A stretch of DNA of 64,000 nt from Spongilla lacustris (GCA_949361645.1 OX442425.1:5380884-5444883); one strand, 5' to 3'; positions 37,303 through 48,894 are shown, counted from the first letter of the stretch. Notes: generated by a model not told the origin, from the sequence alone. Translations and numbers: made by a program.

Positions 37303-38194
37303 CGCAAGCACGCATCTATATTTCTAAATACTGACCCATTAGTCATGTCATCTATGAATACACTGCCTTCAGCTTGTCTTTGTTCTGTTCAGCCCACTCA
37401 TCAAAACGTTGCACGTTGGGATTCAGCCTCTTTGTGAGTTCATAATCTGAGATGTGCCCTTTCTTGAAGAAGTCGAACATGTACGCGAGGTCATCTGCTC
37501 CGGGGAATGGAAACGCAGCAAAACTTTCTACTGGCACTTGATTGTATTTGACCGTCTTTCCAATCACCTTAGTGATTACAGCAGCAAACTCGTCCACACT
37601 TTTACGATCTCCGGATATGCTAACTCTCTTACCGATAAACTCATCGGGGAATTTAGCAACATCGGGCGCACCATCTTCCACCCCCAATGCATTCATAGGC
37701 CCATCCAGGGGTAAGGTGATATGGTATATGTTCCATCAGACTGAGGTTCAGGTTTAAAAAATGCTATGAAATTTTCATAGTAGAAAGGATAATGTACGGG
37801 CGTATTCGGTAGGCCAATCTCGTTCAAGTACTTCTCGACCAATGCCTTTCCATCGAAGTGTGGAACACGGTGATTGGCGGTGTTTTTGGCTTCCGGCAGG
37901 CTGCTATACACTACGTGTTTTACTCCTGCGCGAACACAAGCATCGGCAACTGCTTTCCCCTGGGCTATTTCTTCTGCTTCGGCAAGGCTGTCGACGCGAA
38001 GGCGTTGGAGTAGACCTCAATAGTCGGTGACCTAGAAAACGCCGTAGGCTCCGGCAATAGCTGCGTCTATCGTGGACCTATCCTCGAGGTCTTTTTTGAA
38101 GACCTCAGCTCCGGCATAGATATTAGAGTTACTCTAATATATATCTATGGCTCCGGCTTCCGACTTTTTTTCGCTATTGGGATTCCGAGTGACA
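37303..38194 (-). pseudogene. Broken duplicate of the NmrA-like gene
   Basis: On the minus strand this is a near-identical copy of 51713-52624, including about 45 bp of 3' flank. It is dead: a 2-bp insertion near 37719-37722 shifts the frame, 9 bp are missing near 37660, and two stops (TAG near 38033, TGA near 38018) replace leucine and tryptophan in the segment that reads FLVTDYWGLL in the intact gene. A 34-bp hairpin insertion lies at 38116-38149. The first 32 codons, including the NADP-binding glycine motif, are absent; homology stops at about 38194, where the OTU ORF sequence begins. No poly-A tail is seen, so segmental duplication is more likely than retroposition. Confidence 0.9.
38116..38149. 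mobile_element. 34-bp hairpin insertion with 8-bp duplication
   Basis: Compared with the intact NmrA copy, the pseudogene carries 34 extra bases flanked by GCTCCGGC on both sides (38108-38115 and 38150-38157); the intact gene has one. The insert is nearly self-complementary: ATAGATATTAGAGT on one side, ACTCTAATATATATCTAT on the other. This fits a miniature element with an 8-bp target duplication, or a templated repair patch. Confidence 0.6.
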
Positions 38195-38966
38195 TGCAGC
38201 TTGATCGTTTCATATAGCTTTCCATAGTGTCATCTGGGGATCCAAGGGAGGATAACATTGGGTTTGTTGATTTGTGTATCATGTACATTGTGATCAGCAG
38301 ACGCAGTTCGTCATGAAACTCCAGAGAAACAGACTGAAAGAAACAATTTCCATCTGCTGCCGCAATCCTAGCTGTTGCTAATGGGCAGCGTGACACAGCA
38401 ATGATTGATGGCTGTGTCCAGTCAGAGTGATTCCCACGGACTAATGCCAACCCTAGAAGAGCACACTTCTCCTTTTGCCACGCATTGCATACCGGCTGGT
38501 ATTTGATACTATCATTGTGCTCTTCTTTGTTAATCACTAAAACCTTAGATGATATGCTGCTGCTACACTGTTTTTCACATTCTAGTAAGCCATCAGTGGT
38601 GAAATCCTTATCAGAAAAAAAAAACATCCTTACCCACTGGCACAGCTCATCTAGGTCATAAGGACACATGAGAAAATACGTGTCCCCTAGTACATGAACA
38701 GGCTTCAACATGGTTTCGCTGGATCTGCACCACACTTTACGTAGCTCAATTCCATAAACCAAGCAACAAGTTGTTCCAATGTATGATTGGACTTTCCCTT
38801 TAAATTCAGCAAACTCATTATGCAGGTTTTCGTTGACAACAAAATTTCCACCAAGTACTTCTTGCAATGGAAACATACCATAAAAACCCAAGTCTAACCC
38901 ATATGGAGAAATGGCCCATACATAGGCAGTCATCATGCTTTTATTTTCAAATTGAATTTTAAACAC
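38145..38966 (-). CDS. OTU-type cysteine protease ORF, chimeric 3' end
   Basis: This 273-residue ORF contains AADGNCFFQSVS at about residue 204, the D-G-N-C catalytic motif of OTU deubiquitinases, followed by helical sequence DELRLLITMYMIH typical of the fold. The catalytic histidine expected about 80-100 residues later is absent: the last 13 codons (GIPIAKKSRKPEP) are NmrA-pseudogene sequence read in another frame, so the true C-terminus is lost. The first 200 residues are not recognised. OTU domains occur in several animal transposons, including some Ginger1 elements, and a mobile origin fits the neighbourhood (inference). As it stands the protease should be inactive. Confidence 0.65.
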   Translation of the reverse strand: MFKIQFENKSMMTAYVWAISPYGLDLGFYGMFPLQEVLGGNFVVNENLHNEFAEFKGKVQSYIGTTCCLVYGIELRKVWCRSSETMLKPVHVLGDTYFLMCPYDLDELCQWVRMFFFSDKDFTTDGLLECEKQCSSSISSKVLVINKEEHNDSIKYQPVCNAWQKEKCALLGLALVRGNHSDWTQPSIIAVSRCPLATARIAAADGNCFFQSVSLEFHDELRLLITMYMIHKSTNPMLSSLGSPDDTMESYMKRSSCMSLGIPIAKKSRKPEP

Positions 38967-39398
38967 ATTTATAATTTACTATAAATCGGTCTGATTGTGA
39001 ATCTGTGTTTTATATAATTATGACATGAACCATTCGTGTAGTAAAATCAAGACAAAAAATTAATTTCTACCGCGCATAATTTATTCATAAACAATATGTC
39101 ATAACGTAATACCTTGCGTCATCTGGGATTAAGTTACAGTTATTGCGTACGTTGCAACTAGTTAACTGTTAATTGCAGATGAATTATTAATGATAATACA
39201 CAATCGTAGCTTTGGAGATGTGGAGGCAGCAATAAACGGATTGCCCTGCATGATTTCAACTTCTGAGATTCAAGTGTTTTGGTGAGTATACTGTGTGAAT
39301 TTAGTATGTGCAGAACAGGCATATATTCGATGCAGTGAAGGGGGAGGAGATATGGCCTTCTCCCTATACTAGTACTGTATGGAATTCTCCCTGTACTG
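38967..39398. other. Intergenic, nothing recognised
   Basis: AT-rich upstream region of the OTU ORF. No promoter element can be chosen with confidence. Confidence 0.4.
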
Positions 39399-39399
39399 T

Positions 39400-40125
39400 T
39401 GGCCTTCTCCCGGACCGTTAATTGCCCGTCTCCCTATACTGTTGGCCTTCTCCCTATACTGTTGGCCTTCTTCCTATACATTGGCCTTCTCCCTATACTG
39501 TTAGCCTTCTCCCTATATACTGTTGGCCTTCTCCCTATACTTTTGGCCTTCTCCATATACTGTTGGCCTTCTTCCTATGCTGGTGGCCTTCTCCCTATAC
39601 TATTCCTATACAGTTGGCCTTCTCCCTGTACTGTTGACCCTTCTCCCTATATGGTTGACCTTATTCCTATACAGTTGGCCGTCTCCCTATGCTGTTGGCT
39701 TTCTCCCTATACTGTTGGCCTTCTCCCTATACTGTTGGCCTTCTCCCTATACTGTTGGTCTTCTCCCTATACTATTCCTATACAGTTGGCCTTCTCCCTA
39801 TACTGTTGACCCTTCTCCCTATATGGTTGACCTTATCCCTATACAGTTGGCCGTCTCCCTATGCTGTTGGCTTTCTCCCTATACTTTTGGCCTTCTCTCT
39901 ATACTGTTGGCCTTCTTCCTATGCTGGTGGCCTTCTCCCTATACTATTCCTATACAGTTGGCCTTCTCCCTATACTGTTGACCCTTCTCCCTATATGGTT
40001 GACCTTATCCCTATACAGTTGGCCGTCTCTCTATGCTGTTGGCTTTCTCCCTATACTGTCTGTTGGCCTTATCCCTATACTATTTCCTATACAGTTGGCC
40101 TTCTCCCTATACTATTGGCTTGTAT
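39400..40125. repeat. 20-bp minisatellite with 172-bp higher-order unit
   Basis: The basic unit is GTTGGCCTTCTCCCTATACT with variants. A longer block that begins TATTCCTATACAGTTGG recurs at 39601, 39773 and 39945, exactly 172 bp apart, showing higher-order duplication. A stray cluster of the same unit lies at 41157-41225. Long hydrophobic frames across it are repeat artefacts. Confidence 0.92.
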
Positions 40126-41630
40126 AGCATCTCTGTCCCTTTGTTTACCATGTGTATAGCTGACCTGTGGGACACACACACCACACACGTGCATGGACAC
40201 TTCCAGCAAGTCACGCATGCTCAGTTACAGTGTGGACACTCAATGTAGTAGCTCTACTGGTGGCGATGCACATATTCACAAGTGTCTCCATCATGTGCAC
40301 ACTACACACACTGATGTAGAGCTGTGTATTGTGTGCTTCAAACATGGGCACACACACCAATGATGTCCACACATATACCTGTACACAGTGGTACTTACAT
40401 GTCACTTGGGTGACGGCTCCATCAGAGGTCTTTGAACATGCATGTTAAAGTACTTCTGTTTAAGGGCCTGGAGAGGTACATTAACTTGTACATGTACTCT
40501 TTGTTACATGTACTATTGTCTATCTTTATAGACACCATCTACTGTTACATAATCCTGTACCTAGTATATGTACCCAGGACTAATTTTAAAAATGGTCTCA
40601 TCTGGTGGCTACCAGATACAGGTATAAACCCTAACCCTGACTACCTACACAATAGTTCTGGTAAATTTAATATTACTACATTTGCATCTGAGGCTGTGCT
40701 TTAAAAGGCGACCATGCGCTATATTCATTTGAGTTGCACACAACATGTTACCTACGTGTGGTCACCTTAACCCTTCTATACATGTACATGTATGTAGCCA
40801 AGTCATCATATGCCCTTCATGCAACTTTTTTGGCTGTAGGTCACTACATGTACATGCATCAAAGATACATGTAGGTAGTGATTTTAGTGGTTACCTAAGT
40901 TTTGCAAAGCAACCACATCCATTGTGTGGACAAGGAAACCACAAGCCAGCCCTAAGCTAGCTACTGGCCTAACAAGGGATAATGGTTCTGGGGCTATGCT
41001 AAAGCTTCATACATGTATGTAAGTTGGCCCATGCCCATTTAGTGTTTGCATTAGTTATCACAAATAGAATAACCTTATGGGCCCACTTCGTACATACATG
41101 TATGGACACACCTCCCTTGACAACTTACATGTACATGTACATGTTATATACTATACTGTTGGTCAGTTGGCCTTCTCCCTATACTGTTGGCCTTCTCCCT
41201 ATACAGTTGGCCTTCTCCCTATACTTAGTATGCACGGCATTACATGTAGTACCTTGCTCTCATTACTGTCAACAGTAAGGCTCTCAACTGTAATACTCCA
41301 AGCCTAGCTGGCAACAAGTAGACAGGCAATAGAATAACCCTGGGGCTCACCAAAAATGTACATACATGTATGGACACAAGTAGTAGTGCTGCACATCTGT
41401 TAACATACTATGAACTTCCAGGACACAGCTTTTCCCTAGGACAGCCAGCAAAACCAGGCCTAGGGGTTGTATTTGCACAAAGATGCATGGCATTGTGCAT
41501 GAGATTATTCACTGTATGTACAGACCTAGACCTTTTATCAGCAGTCTGGCCACACAACAAAATTCATGACATTGGGCCTTTGTTACTTTGTACAAACATC
41601 GAAATAAGATAGGATCAGCAGGTGTTTATG
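40126..41630. other. Intergenic, short repeats only
   Basis: Many ACATGTACATGT palindromes and, at 41157-41225, three copies of the GTTGGCCTTCTCCCTATACT unit. No gene is supported. Confidence 0.5.
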
Positions 41631-41633
41631 TAC

Positions 41634-41668
<35 letters not shown>

Positions 41669-41678
41669 GCACACACAC

Positions 41679-41714
<36 letters not shown>

Positions 41715-41724
41715 GCACACACAC

Positions 41725-41762
<38 letters not shown>

Positions 41763-41778
41763 GCACACACACACACAT
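41634..41778. repeat. (CA)n microsatellite with CG variants
   Basis: A CA run with periodic ACGCACGC interruptions that themselves repeat about every 56 bp. Confidence 0.93.
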
Positions 41779-43011
41779 CAGCTGAACGTGGGGAGGAGGA
41801 GGCAGGAATAGGCAACATCTGCCAGTATCACTTACGGTTTCCAGTTCATGCATTTGCTACAGATGTTACGTGTACAAGAAGCACACCATTACATGCACGT
41901 ACTTCCTACATGTATAACACCAGGGATTTACCGCACCTACCCCCTGGTGTACACGTGGCATGTCACTTGCTGTTCTGTCAATTAATCCAGGGTTCACAAA
42001 CATGCCATTTAACTGTACATATGAAGGGAAGACTTCCTACAATAATACTGCAGCAATGGAAGTAGAACATCATAACACAAACTTTCATGAATCCCTCAAT
42101 TGTATTTAGCCAGTCAGACACTCAATGTTTTGGCATATACAAACTGCCACCACAACCTGTACAAAAAAACCCAAATAATACTTTCTCTTTTCCTCCTCCC
42201 TTCAATTTCCTTACCTCCCCTTCCATCTCCCTCCCTCCTCATCCCATCAATTTTCCTACCTCCCCCTCCCTCCCATCACTCTCGCTCCTCCTCTCTCCTT
42301 TCCTCCCCTTATCCCCATTCACCCCGCTGGCCCCAGCTCTCATCTTATAGCGCATGACAAATGAAGTACTATCCGGCTGAAAGGATCGTGTGTGAAAGGA
42401 AAAAGGTAAGCTAGCTGGGTTTGTTTTTAAAAAACAAAATAAAACTACATAATACCATGCTTTCCAGAATGGAAGAATAGTTTATCTAGTGTTGTAAAGT
42501 GGTTTTAAGAAGACACTTATATTGGGTTGAAGAAAAGGACGTAAGTTAACCTCTTCTCTTCTACAGTATGCAATATGTGTGTTCAGGTGTATTCTAGTAA
42601 TCACTGCATTTTTATTTCAGGGAGTTCAAGTGTCAGCTTAAATTGATTTTTCACATACAACGCTCACTAGCTGCAGGAACGATCAGAAGGAACAGTGCAT
42701 GTGCATGGATGTCACTATGGATGTAATGTAGCGTTACTGTTGTGTTAATTTAACTGCAGGTGTCACAACAAAGCACTGTTGTACATGTACATGTGATCAT
42801 GTTTCAAAAGATTCAACCACATGCAATGGCGTCCTAGGCTGGTTTGTTTCTCAGACACTCGATACCTCAGGATGCACTCGGATAGCTCACAACATCAACA
42901 ACCATTCATTCATTATACTGAATCATACACGTAATCACATACACACACATGATCCTATATATATATCTCTAATCACTGAATGTTTCCGGACATCACAGTT
43001 CCTCCCCATTT
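41779..43011. other. Intergenic, CT-rich tract, possible LTR fragment
   Basis: A pyrimidine-rich tract lies at 42180-42330. At 42867-42890, CCTCAGGATGCACTCGGATA matches, with one change, the sequence at 44920-44940 next to the proposed gypsy primer-binding site; it may be a piece of the same LTR. Confidence 0.4.
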
Positions 43012-43291
43012 CACACTGGTGACAGACCACCATCCCTTGGTGTCCATTCTCAACCCGGAAAAGGGATTACCAGCAGTGACGGCAGCACGGTTGCATTGGT
43101 ATATGTGGTAGGCTAGCCCTGTCTTGATATCAGGTACAAGAGTACCACTCAGCTTACAAATGCTGATGCACTTTCACGTCTCCCAGTGGTGGCCGACATG
43201 CAGATGGCACAAATGGACGAGGAGGAAGGAGGGACATTCCCAACTACAAACCCTCCTGGTCGAGGTGGCAAAATTAGGAAGAACAACAACA
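43012..43291 (+). pseudogene. Ty3/gypsy retroelement RNase H fragment
   Basis: One frame reads VTDHHPLVSILNPEKGLPA, matching the RNase H end of gypsy polymerases (the D-H-x-P-L ... L-N-P pattern). After a TAG near 43110 and a frame change, YKSTTQLTNADALSRLP gives the conserved N-A-D-A-L-S-R-L-P tail. The fragment is short and interrupted, with no reverse transcriptase or integrase nearby. It is a dead remnant, in opposite orientation to the gag fragment at 44.2-44.9 kb. Confidence 0.75.
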
Positions 43292-43430
43292 ATTAAGGGA
43301 CCTGGTGTTAGCAAGGGTGTTTCAGCCTATTCAGGAGGGATGGCCACCCAAAACTACAGAAGAGGTCCGGTTATAAAGCCATGCTTTGAGTAGAGACATG
43401 AACTATACATCTACAGCAGTACAATCCTGT

Positions 43431-44180
43431 GAAAGGACGGAGGGATACAGGCATGTTCAAGGAGGGGTACAGGGATACAAGCCTGGACAGGGGTACAGGC
43501 CTGTACTGGCGGGGGGGGGGGGGGGGGTACAGGACTGTACAGTGGGTACAGGCTTGTACAGGGGTAAAGGCGTGTACATGCAGGGAGGGGTACAGGGGTA
43601 CAAGCCTGGACAGGGGTAAACAGGCCTGTACTGGGGTGGGTGGGGGGGGGGGGGGGGTTGGGGGTACAGGACTGTACAAGGGTATAGGCTTGTACAGGGG
43701 TGCAGGCCTGTACAAGGGTAATGGCGTGTACAGGGAGGGGTAGTGGCCTGGACAGGGGTACAGGCCTGTACTGGGGGGGGAGTGTACAGAACTGTACTGG
43801 CGGGGGGGGGGGGGGGGGGGGGGGGGGGGGTACAGGACTGTACAGTGGGTACAGGCTTGTACAGGGGTAAAGGCGGGGAGGGGTACAGGGGTACAAGCCT
43901 GGACAGGGGTACAGGCCTGTACTAGGGTGGGTGGGGGGGGGGGGGGGTTGGGGGTACAGGACTGTACAAGGGTATAGGCTTGTACAGGGGTGCAGGCCTG
44001 TACAAGGGTAATGGCGTGTACAGGGAGGGGTAGTGGCCTGGACAGGGGTACAGGGGGGGTGTACAGAACTGTACAAGGGTACAGGCTTGTACAGGGGTGC
44101 AGGCCTGTACAAGGGTAATGGCGTGTACAGGGAGGGGTAGTGGCCTGTACAGTGGTACAGGCCTATAAAATTGTACAGGC
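43431..44180. repeat. TACAGGCCTGTAC minisatellite with ~290-bp duplication
   Basis: Units such as GGGTACAGGCTTGTACAGGG and GGTACAGGCCTGTAC alternate with G runs. A longer block starting at the G run near 43640 recurs near 43930, about 290 bp on, and partially again near 44060. Proline- and glycine-rich frames on both strands are artefacts. Confidence 0.88.
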
Positions 44181-44218
44181 CGTACAACCAATTGTATTGA
44201 TACATAGCAGTTGTTCAT

Positions 44219-44878
44219 TCATGATGAACTCCACATACATATAGGTTTACCCATTGTCCTCTGTTTCATTCCATTTCTCTTGTCTTTTGCTAGGCCATGT
44301 AGTGATCCCCATTTCAGTCTGTCCCATTCTTCTTTGCTTTCATCGCCCCCCTTTAGTTCCTTCACAGAGTGGTCTCTAGTGGGTACACCCTTTCCAACAC
44401 CTGTTCCTTCTGCCCTTTTCTTTGCACAACACGCCCTCTCAATTTGCCCCCATTTCCTGCAAACTTTGTTTCTGAACCTGCACTGTTGAGCATCATGCGC
44501 TCCTCCACACCTGTTGCAAGCCCCTAGGCCTGACGGTCTCCCCCTTCTTGGTGGTGCTGCCACTTGATGTACTTCCTGTTCTGTGACACTCTGCAACTGT
44601 TCTGCGCGTCTTTAGTCTCCCTTTCCGCTATTTCCGCTGTCTCCAGCACCTTGGCAAAAGTGAGGTCTGCCTTTGTGAGGAGTCTCTTCTGTACCCCCTC
44701 GTCCCTCATACGTACGTTCGGTCTTTCAATTTCTGGGGTGCAGGCCAAATGTAATACAGGCGAGGAAAGCGTCCTTTTTCTGTTCGGCTTCCACTTTATT
44801 TGCCAGGAAGAAATGTTCTAGCCGCTCGACGTATTAACTCAACCAGTCTTCCGTTGACGCGTCACACTCCCCTGCCAT
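44219..44878 (-). pseudogene. Ty3/gypsy retroelement gag fragment
   Basis: From an ATG near 44878 the minus strand reads ECDASTEDWLS, a TAA, then YVERLEHFFLANKVEAEQKK, the typical start of a gypsy gag. Next comes GVQKRLLTKADLTFAKVLE, then after a frame change CNRCGGAHDAQQC and a second, incomplete knuckle CRKWGQIERAC. The first knuckle is a good C-x2-C-x4-H-x4-C-type zinc knuckle. No protease or polymerase follows on this strand; the TACAGG minisatellite takes its place. The stop and frame change show it is dead. Confidence 0.7.
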
Positions 44879-44899
44879 ATCCTTCTTAGCTATCCCATG

Positions 44900-44913
44900 C
44901 ACCCTCGTCGCCA
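44900..44913 (-). promoter_or_regulatory. Possible retroelement primer-binding site
   Basis: On the minus strand, TGGCGACGAGGGTG begins with the TGG expected opposite a tRNA CCA end. It lies one base after a CA that could end the 5' LTR, and about 20 bp upstream of the gag ATG. The tRNA cannot be identified by eye, and the LTR length is not defined. Confidence 0.4.
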
Positions 44914-44949
44914 CTGTAGACCTCAGGATGCACTTGGATAGCTCAGATC

Positions 44950-45832
44950 CAGCTACAGCTACGTGTAGGCCTACATCTCCTGTCTGAGCAGCCGGTCGAG
45001 GTAAGCAGCGGGCCTAACATCATTTCAATACATCGATCTGTCTTGCAGAAAACACAGACTCGAAGCTTTTAGTATTCCATGGCATGTACTAGTAGTTATC
45101 CCCGGCACGGGGCGGCACCTGGCCCACCACGCCCTCTGCTCGACTCCAGCTTTGCAAAATGCTGGCATGTCCTAGTCTCATTTTATTAACTATGGATTTT
45201 ACTAAATATCTATGGCAACACATAGAAACGCCATTTAAAAATGGCGCCTTATTGCACCAAAACTGATTTACTATTTTTAAAAATGGTCCCCAAATTCTTC
45301 ACGACAACATCCACTTTTTTTCATATATTATATTATATGGATAGTTGTAGAATTGTTTCAGAGGGTGGCAAAAGTTCTAACCCCCCTCTGTTCATTAGTT
45401 ATAACTAATGGAATATCTTAATTAGCATGATTTTTTTCCATTTTCTGTACAAGTCTATGGAATATCATATTTTTAGAAATGGTCCCAGAATTTTGGACGA
45501 TACAAGGTATAAAATTTGAAATTGCCTACATTTAAACATCATTTAGAGTAGTATTAGAGGGTGGCAAAAGTTGCAGGTCCGTTAGTTAAGTAAATAATAA
45601 TCAAGTTAGTAAAAACGCCATACATTCTCTATGGAACGTACCGCGGAATGAAATCCAAAAATTTACAAACCGCAACTTTCGTGTCCGTTGATTTCTCCAT
45701 ATGCATAACGAGACATATATGTCTTTACTCAATGCAGATTCCTCTGGTGCAGATCCAGTTCTCTATTCTGTATAGAGAATAATAATAATTACAACAAAGT
45801 GCATATATATAGCAACATTAGCTAGAATTTAC
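44950..45832. other. Intergenic, nothing recognised
   Basis: It contains two copies of GAGGGTGGCAAAAGTT (near 45361 and 45559), about 200 bp apart, in otherwise unique AT-rich sequence. Confidence 0.4.
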
Positions 45833-46210
45833 CTCAAACTTGTCATCATCTTCTTTGGCTTCATAAAGTGATGTACATGCTCCTGACCTCCATAGACGTA
45901 AAATGTTCGGATAATACAACTGCTCCTCGAGTAAAGATGCAGGTTCAAGTATTGTACGCTGCTCTCGACTGTGACTTTTCTTATGTTCATTCTGAAATCT
46001 TGGCTCCTTGTAGTTATCATCATTATCATGATTTAATCTGTCACCTATTCCTTTTTCATCTGCTGCCTCTTGCTCACTTGCAATATCATTAGTATATTGC
46101 TGTCAAGTGTAGCATTGGCACACTCACTGCCACTGTTCTCTAATTCTTCAACTTCATTCACAATATCTTCATCATAGCTCAATGATATCTCTTCTTCAAC
46201 TACTGGATCC
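45833..46210 (-). pseudogene. Acidic coding-like exon, unrecognised
   Basis: The minus strand reads an acidic text (VVEEEISLSYDEDIVNEVEE), then after one frame change ASEQEAADEKG, SREQRTILEPASLLEEQ and CTSLYEAKEDDDKFE, ending at a GTAAAT donor near 45832. Amino-acid composition and the donor suggest a former exon. No domain is recognised. The upstream edge near 46210 reaches a stop. It abuts the MITE copy at 46286. Confidence 0.3.
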
Positions 46211-46285
46211 AGAAACGCTTAAGGTGAGCACAATGGATGATTTGCTTCAATGGTTTTCCTTCCGATGTTTTCAGACAATATCTAC

Positions 46286-46500
46286 CCATCTTGGTGCTCA
46301 AGTTACTATAGAACGGTATGGGCAATTTACAGTTTTTTATTGTTTTGGGTCTCATAATACTTTTATATTCTTACCATGGAATGACGTCAGTGTCCACTGT
46401 AAAAAAATAATAAAACCAAACCCATAATCACTTACAGTAATAACCAAAAGCTTTGTTTTGCCCATACCGTCCTATAGTAACTTGTGCACCAAGATGGCAG
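46286..46500. mobile_element. MITE-like inverted-repeat element, copy 2
   Basis: It has the same termini and interior as 4688-4925, with CTTGGTGCTCAAGTTACTAT on the left and TTGCCCATACCGTCCTATAG on the right. The shared sequence continues to about 46550, again past the right inverted repeat. Confidence 0.7.
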
Positions 46501-46550
46501 ACAAGAAATAAATTTAATTTCAATGAATATCATTGCTCACGCAATGAAAA

Positions 46551-47099
46551 GGTAGTGACCCTACGGCAGCAGCTGTCAAGATTAGCACGCATATCACGTG
46601 AAGTACGTAGCACACAAATGGGGTTCAAATGGTTCAACGATCCTTTAAGCCACGATTTGCATTCGTATGTGTATTGGTAAGCGGCTACGCCAGACTTTCA
46701 GAGGGGGTCGGTTGGGGGGGGTCAGATATGCTTAAGTTAATGCAAAAAGTTAAACTATGGGAGGGAGATAACTCAGTATTTCCCACGGCATAGCAAAAAG
46801 AGAGCGCTCCGCCCTGTTTGAATTTTCCAGAAAATGGGCGTGGTCATATAATTACTCGCGGTTCGCCGAGCGCTCATATCACGATTCATGGAATTGAATG
46901 CGCGCAACGGACTTTTTGAATCGGTCCGGACAACATCAACCCACTGTTTATCAGTGGGGCGGAGCCGAAAGCACCACCCCCCTCCCCTTTTTTTACCGGT
47001 TGAATCGGGCGACGAATAGTTCGCCTGCGAGCGTGGGCGGTATTCATTAATCCTTCATAATCGCCCTGTTTCAAAAGCATTCTGTTGGAAACACTGGGA
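46551..47099. other. Intergenic, nothing recognised
   Basis: A G-rich patch lies near 46700-46725. No gene is supported. Confidence 0.4.
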
Positions 47100-48345
47100 T
47101 GTCTGCATTCAGTCGATCCACATGTTGTGGTAGATGGTCCCCAGGCCATGTCCTGGGTGTGTTTTGGTTGGGACCAGCATCACTACTGCTGGGGCATATG
47201 AGCAGAGTGGAACATTTGGACTGCTATGGCAAGACATTTGGGGGTCTACAGAGGGGTGAATACCAATAGTGTCCAAATCAGTCTTTGAGTACCCCCAAAG
47301 CAGTGTGTCATGATCTATTAAGTGGTTTGGGGACCTCACAGGCAGATAGAGTGCCATCACCCCATGGATAAGGACAGAATACACAAGTGCCATGCAGACA
47401 TGTTGTGGGAGATGGTCCCCATGTCCTGGGCATGTTTTGGGTGGGACCAGCATCACTACTGCAGAGGCATATGAGCAGAGTGGAACATTTGGACTGCTAA
47501 GGCCAGACATTTGGGGGTCTACAGAAGGGTGAAACCAATAGTGTCCAAATCAGTCTTTGAGTCCCCCAAAGCAGTGTGTCATGACCACAGTCTTGGTGTC
47601 ATGACAACTGTGGGCATAGAGGGTGCTTCTATTAAGTGGTCTGGGGACCTCATAGGCAGCAAGAGTGCCATCACCCCATGGATAAGGACAGAATACACAA
47701 GTGCTGTGCAGACATGCTGTGGGAGATGGTCCCCATGTCCTTGGCATGTTTTGGTTGGGACCAGCATCACTACTGCAGAGACATATGAGCAGAGTGGAAC
47801 ATTTGGTCTGCTAAGGCAAGACATTTGGGGGTCTAAAGAGGCGTGGATACCAATAGTGTCACCTCAGAAGTAACACACTCCAAATCATTCTTTGAATGCC
47901 CCCAAAGCACTGTGTCATGACCACAGTCTTGGTGTCATGACAACTCAGGCCATAGAGGATGCTTTCTATTTAGTGGTCTGGGGACTTCAAAGGCAGAAAG
48001 AGTGCCATCTCCCTATGGATAAGGACGGAATACACATGTGCGGTGCAAACAAGTTGTGGGAGATGGTCCCCATGTCCTGGATGTGTTTTGGGTGGGACCA
48101 GCATCACTACTGCAGAGGCATATGAGCAGAGTGGAACATTTGGACTGCTAAGGCAAGACATTTGGGGGTCTACTGAGGGGTGGATACCAATAGTGTCACT
48201 TAAGGAGTAACACACTCCAAATCAGTCTTTGAGTGCCCCCAAAGCACTGTGTTATGACCACAGTCTTGGTGTCATGACAACTGTGGGCATAGAGGGTGCT
48301 TTCTATTAAGTGGACTGGGGACCTCACTGGCAGAAAGAGTGCCAT
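47100..48345. repeat. ~280-333-bp satellite array
   Basis: The block with GGGAGATGGTCCCCATGTCC recurs at about 47122, 47402, 47719 and 48052, with shared neighbours such as GACCAGCATCACTACTGC, GACATTTGGGGGTCTAC and AGAGTGCCATCACC. Unit lengths vary because a segment with CACAGTCTTGGTGTCATGAC is present or absent. A partial copy in reverse orientation lies at about 48895-49060. Confidence 0.88.
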
Positions 48346-48775
48346 CACCACTGTACTCTCCACCCACCCTGCACTCTCCAACCACCCTGCACTCTCCATG
48401 CACCCACCCTGCACTCTCCACCCACCCTGTACTCTCCCCCCACCCTCCATCACCACTGTACCATTCAACGACCCTCTATCACCACTTTATCCTCCACCCA
48501 CCCTCCACTGCACTCTCCACCCACCCTCCACCCACCCTGTACTCTCCACCCAACCTCCATCACCACTGTACCCTCCACCAACCCTCTATCACCACTTTAT
48601 CCTCCACCCACCCTCCACTGCACTCTCCACCCACCCTCCACCCACCCTGTACTCTCCACCCAACCTCCATCACCACTGTACCCTCCAACGACTCTCTATC
48701 ACCACTTTATCCTCCACCCACCCTCCACTGCATCTGCACTCTCCACCCATGCTCTATCATCACAGTACCCTTTGA
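48345..48775. repeat. CTCCACCCACCCT minisatellite
   Basis: Units CACTCTCCACCCACCCT and CATCACCACTGTACCCTCCA alternate, with a longer duplicate about 115 bp apart. It begins within the last satellite unit, in which AGAGTGCCATCACC runs into CACCACTGTA. Confidence 0.88.
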
Positions 48776-48894
48776 TCACCATCAACAAATGTCCACATCT
48801 AAATTCACCTAGCAAACTCAACATGCTAAACTCATAAAAAAGCCCACCCCAAATGTACTAGTATGAAGCTTGTCAGTTTCCATTTGGTGCGCAT

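Noticed and set aside
39399..40159. Hydrophobic, multi-helix-like ORFs of up to 156 residues
   Set aside because: The apparent transmembrane pattern is a translation artefact of the 20-bp CT-rich minisatellite.
43411..44205. 264-residue proline-rich ORF (minus strand)
   Set aside because: It is the reverse translation of the TACAGGCCTGTAC minisatellite and G runs.
48296..48837. Histidine/proline-rich ORFs of 157-175 residues
   Set aside because: They are translations of the CTCCACCCACCCT minisatellite in all three phases.
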